The notes under the pieces: model-generated
What the model saw: only the letters and a program-made list of their open reading frames with translations
Databases searched by the model: none
Told to the model about the DNA's origin: nothing
Translations under genes and position numbers: made by a program
Assembly: GCA_937141995.1 (NCBI GenBank)
Contig: CAKZQX010000428.1
Location: 1-5,893, forward strand
Source: an uncultured Chloroflexaceae bacterium
GTDB taxonomy: Bacteria; Chloroflexota; Chloroflexia; Chloroflexales; Chloroflexaceae
DNA length: 5,893 bases
Direction of reading: 5' to 3'
In this document: positions 5,286 to 5,893 of the stretch, piece by piece
Position numbering within the stretch: position 1 is the first letter of the stretch
Layout of the letters: every line of letters starts with the position of its first letter

Positions 5286-5474
5286 GTGAGCGGGTGTGTT
5301 CCTGCCAATCTGCGGTGGCGGGTGGTTGACCGTGCCGCCGGTCGCTGTGTGTATTGCCGGTTTCCACAAGTGGAAAGTAGCCACGAACCGTCTGCTGAAC
5401 ATTGGTCCGACGAATGCTGCGTCCCTGCCGTTCTATCCAGGGTCGGTCTTTTCATGCGGCTTGAAACCTCTTAA
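5286..5474 (+). pseudogene. HNH endonuclease-like N-terminal remnant
   Basis: This 62-codon frame starts at GTG and reads CVPANLRWRVVDRAAGRCVYC (residues 4-24). That closely follows the opening of a widespread small HNH-endonuclease family (IPAxLRxxVxxRAxxRCEYC), including the first zinc-binding pair Cys21 and Cys24 and the following RFPQ. In intact members a stretch such as FxxDHIxPxxxGG and a second CxxC follow within about 25-60 residues. Here the frame becomes unrelated (VESSHEPSAEHWSDECC) and stops at 5474, so the catalytic His-Asn-His part is gone. It is therefore a truncated remnant rather than a working nuclease. No clear ribosome site precedes it. A 16-bp palindrome, TTTCCACAAGTGGAAA (5361-5376), lies close to where the similarity ends. 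Confidence 0.5.
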
Positions 5475-5490
5475 ACTACAAAATGACCCC

Positions 5491-5519
5491 TTGACAACCG
5501 TTAAGGACCGTGATATACT
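5491..5519 (+). promoter_or_regulatory. Sigma70-type promoter of the tRNA operon
   Basis: TTGACA (5491-5496) is a perfect -35 and TATACT (5514-5519) a near-perfect -10, with the optimal 17-bp spacer. Transcription should begin near 5526, giving a leader of about 60 nt before tRNA-Asp. The strength fits a stable-RNA gene. No GC-rich discriminator is evident directly after the -10 (CATCTCAG). Confidence 0.85.
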
Positions 5520-5542
5520 CATCTCAGTGAAAACAACCGGCG

Positions 5543-5582
5543 CGAGACATCGTCGGAGACTACCTGAACAATCGAGACATCG
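5543..5582 (+). repeat. 10-bp direct repeat in the tRNA leader
   Basis: CGAGACATCG occurs at 5543-5552 and 5573-5582, exactly 30 bp apart, between the transcription start and tRNA-Asp. It may be a processing or antitermination signal, or chance. Confidence 0.45.
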
Positions 5583-5586
5583 ACGC

Positions 5587-5661
5587 GGCTCCATGGGCGA
5601 ATGGTCAAGCTACCTGCCTGTCACGCAGGAGACGCGGGTTCAATTCCCGCTGGGGCCGCCA
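5587..5661 (+). tRNA. tRNA-Asp(GTC)
   Basis: A full cloverleaf folds. The acceptor arm GGCTCCA (5587-5593) pairs with TGGGGCC (5651-5657), with one T-G wobble. The D arm is GGCG/AGCT with one weak pair and GG in its loop. The anticodon stem CCTGC/GCAGG encloses CTGTCAC, with anticodon GTC at 5620-5622. The T arm GCGGG/CCCGC encloses TTCAATT. The discriminator is G5658 and CCA (5659-5661) is encoded. It decodes GAC and GAU. The T loop reads TTCAATT, slightly off the usual TTCRANY in its pairing context but acceptable. Confidence 0.95.
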
Positions 5662-5664
5662 GAT

Positions 5665-5742
5665 CGAGGTGTGGTGTAGCCTGGTTAACACCCCGCGCTG
5701 GGGGCGCGGAGAGCACTGGTTCGAATCCAGTCACCTCGACCA
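5665..5742 (+). tRNA. tRNA-Pro(GGG)
   Basis: The acceptor arm CGAGGTG (5665-5671) pairs perfectly with CACCTCG (5732-5738). The D stem GTGT/ACAC is perfect with GG in the loop. The anticodon stem CCGCG/CGCGG encloses CTGGGGG, with anticodon GGG at 5700-5702 and the G37 expected for tRNA-Pro. The T stem ACTGG/CCAGT encloses TTCGAAT. The discriminator is A5739 and CCA (5740-5742) is encoded. It reads CCC and CCU. Only 3 nt (GAT) separate it from tRNA-Asp, so both must be processed from one transcript. Confidence 0.96.
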
Positions 5743-5833
5743 TTCATGCACAGGTCTTACGCAGTGGGTACGCAAATTGGACATGTGCCCAGGTGGAAGC
5801 CAGCTCCGCCTGCGGCAGCATGGTACGCTTTTA

Positions 5834-5880
5834 ATCTTTTTCACAAAAAATTCACGACGTGCATTTTTTGTGAAAAAGAT
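5834..5880. terminator. 47-nt AT-rich near-palindrome, possible bidirectional terminator
   Basis: ATCTTTTTCACAAAAAA (5834-5850) and its exact reverse complement (5864-5880) form a perfect 17-bp stem around a 13-nt centre that itself holds CACG-A-CGTG (5853-5861). It lies about 90 nt after tRNA-Pro and is the only strong stem before the window edge. It lacks the GC-rich stem and trailing T-tract of a normal terminator; the T runs are inside the stem. It could be a tRNA-operon terminator, a protein-binding palindrome or the end of a mobile element. The structure is certain, the role is not. Confidence 0.45.
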
Positions 5881-5893
5881 CGGGCATCCTCCA

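Noticed and set aside
5665..5742. tRNA-Pro 3' end as an integrated-element attachment site
   Set aside because: No second copy of the tRNA 3' end and no integrase gene are present in the window.
5744..5821. 25-residue minus-strand open frame beginning MLPQAELAS
   Set aside because: No ribosome site precedes the ATG and the length is within chance. Positions 5743-5833 otherwise show only the repeated 12-mer at 5812-5823.
5296..5834. Plus-strand open frames reading through the tRNA genes (for example MGEWSSYLPVTQETRVQFPLG)
   Set aside because: These are translations of tRNA-Asp and tRNA-Pro, a known kind of annotation artefact.
1..5893. GGAGG at the left edge and CCTCC at the right edge as terminal inverted repeats of an element
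   Set aside because: The match is only five bases, with no transposase and no flanking duplication visible, so it is probably coincidence.

Overview
The window is about 5.9 kb of GC-rich bacterial chromosome with five intact protein genes, two adjacent tRNA genes and some decayed or non-coding DNA. The style suggests a Chloroflexota-like bacterium: high third-position GC, a secreted protein with an Ala/Pro/Glu-rich tail, an ABC-2 permease of the ELRGRIRG type, and palindromic dispersed repeats. This assignment is inference from style; no marker gene is present. Nothing in the window is clearly a phage, an intact insertion sequence, a CRISPR array or a defence system.

Layout from left to right. 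Positions 1-261 carry no gene but are rich in signals: two perfect DnaA-box matches in opposite orientation, an 11-bp direct repeat, several inverted repeats and a likely promoter for the first gene. Positions 262-978 (+) encode a secreted protein with a Sec signal peptide, a small beta-rich domain and a low-complexity acidic tail. A convergent gap (979-1183) holds GC-rich hairpin repeats and a good Rho-independent terminator for the minus-strand genes. On the minus strand lie an epoxide-hydrolase-like alpha/beta hydrolase (2964-2095) and an ABC-2 permease (2098-1184), coupled by an ATGA start/stop overlap. Upstream of them is a PAP2 membrane phosphatase (4067-3132). A membrane-anchored serine alpha/beta hydrolase (4150-5001, +) diverges from the PAP2 gene across an 82-bp gap containing repeated GTACC and TTTGCAA motifs.

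Positions 5002-5490 look like a small gene graveyard. They contain an 11-bp inverted repeat straddling 75 bp, coding-like fragments in two frames, and the N-terminus of an HNH-endonuclease-like protein that loses its family signature soon after the CxxC. A consensus sigma70 promoter (TTGACA-17-TATACT, 5491-5519) then drives tRNA-Asp(GTC) and tRNA-Pro(GGG), which are 3 nt apart and both encode CCA. The window closes with a 47-nt AT-rich near-palindrome that may act as the terminator.

The two hydrolases, the phosphatase and the permease all suggest envelope, lipid or detoxification roles, but no common pathway can be read from the sequence. No convincing new multi-gene system was found. The best leads are the DnaA-box region at the left edge, the hydrolase-permease coupling without a visible ATPase, the HNH remnant beside the tRNA operon, and the 47-nt palindrome.
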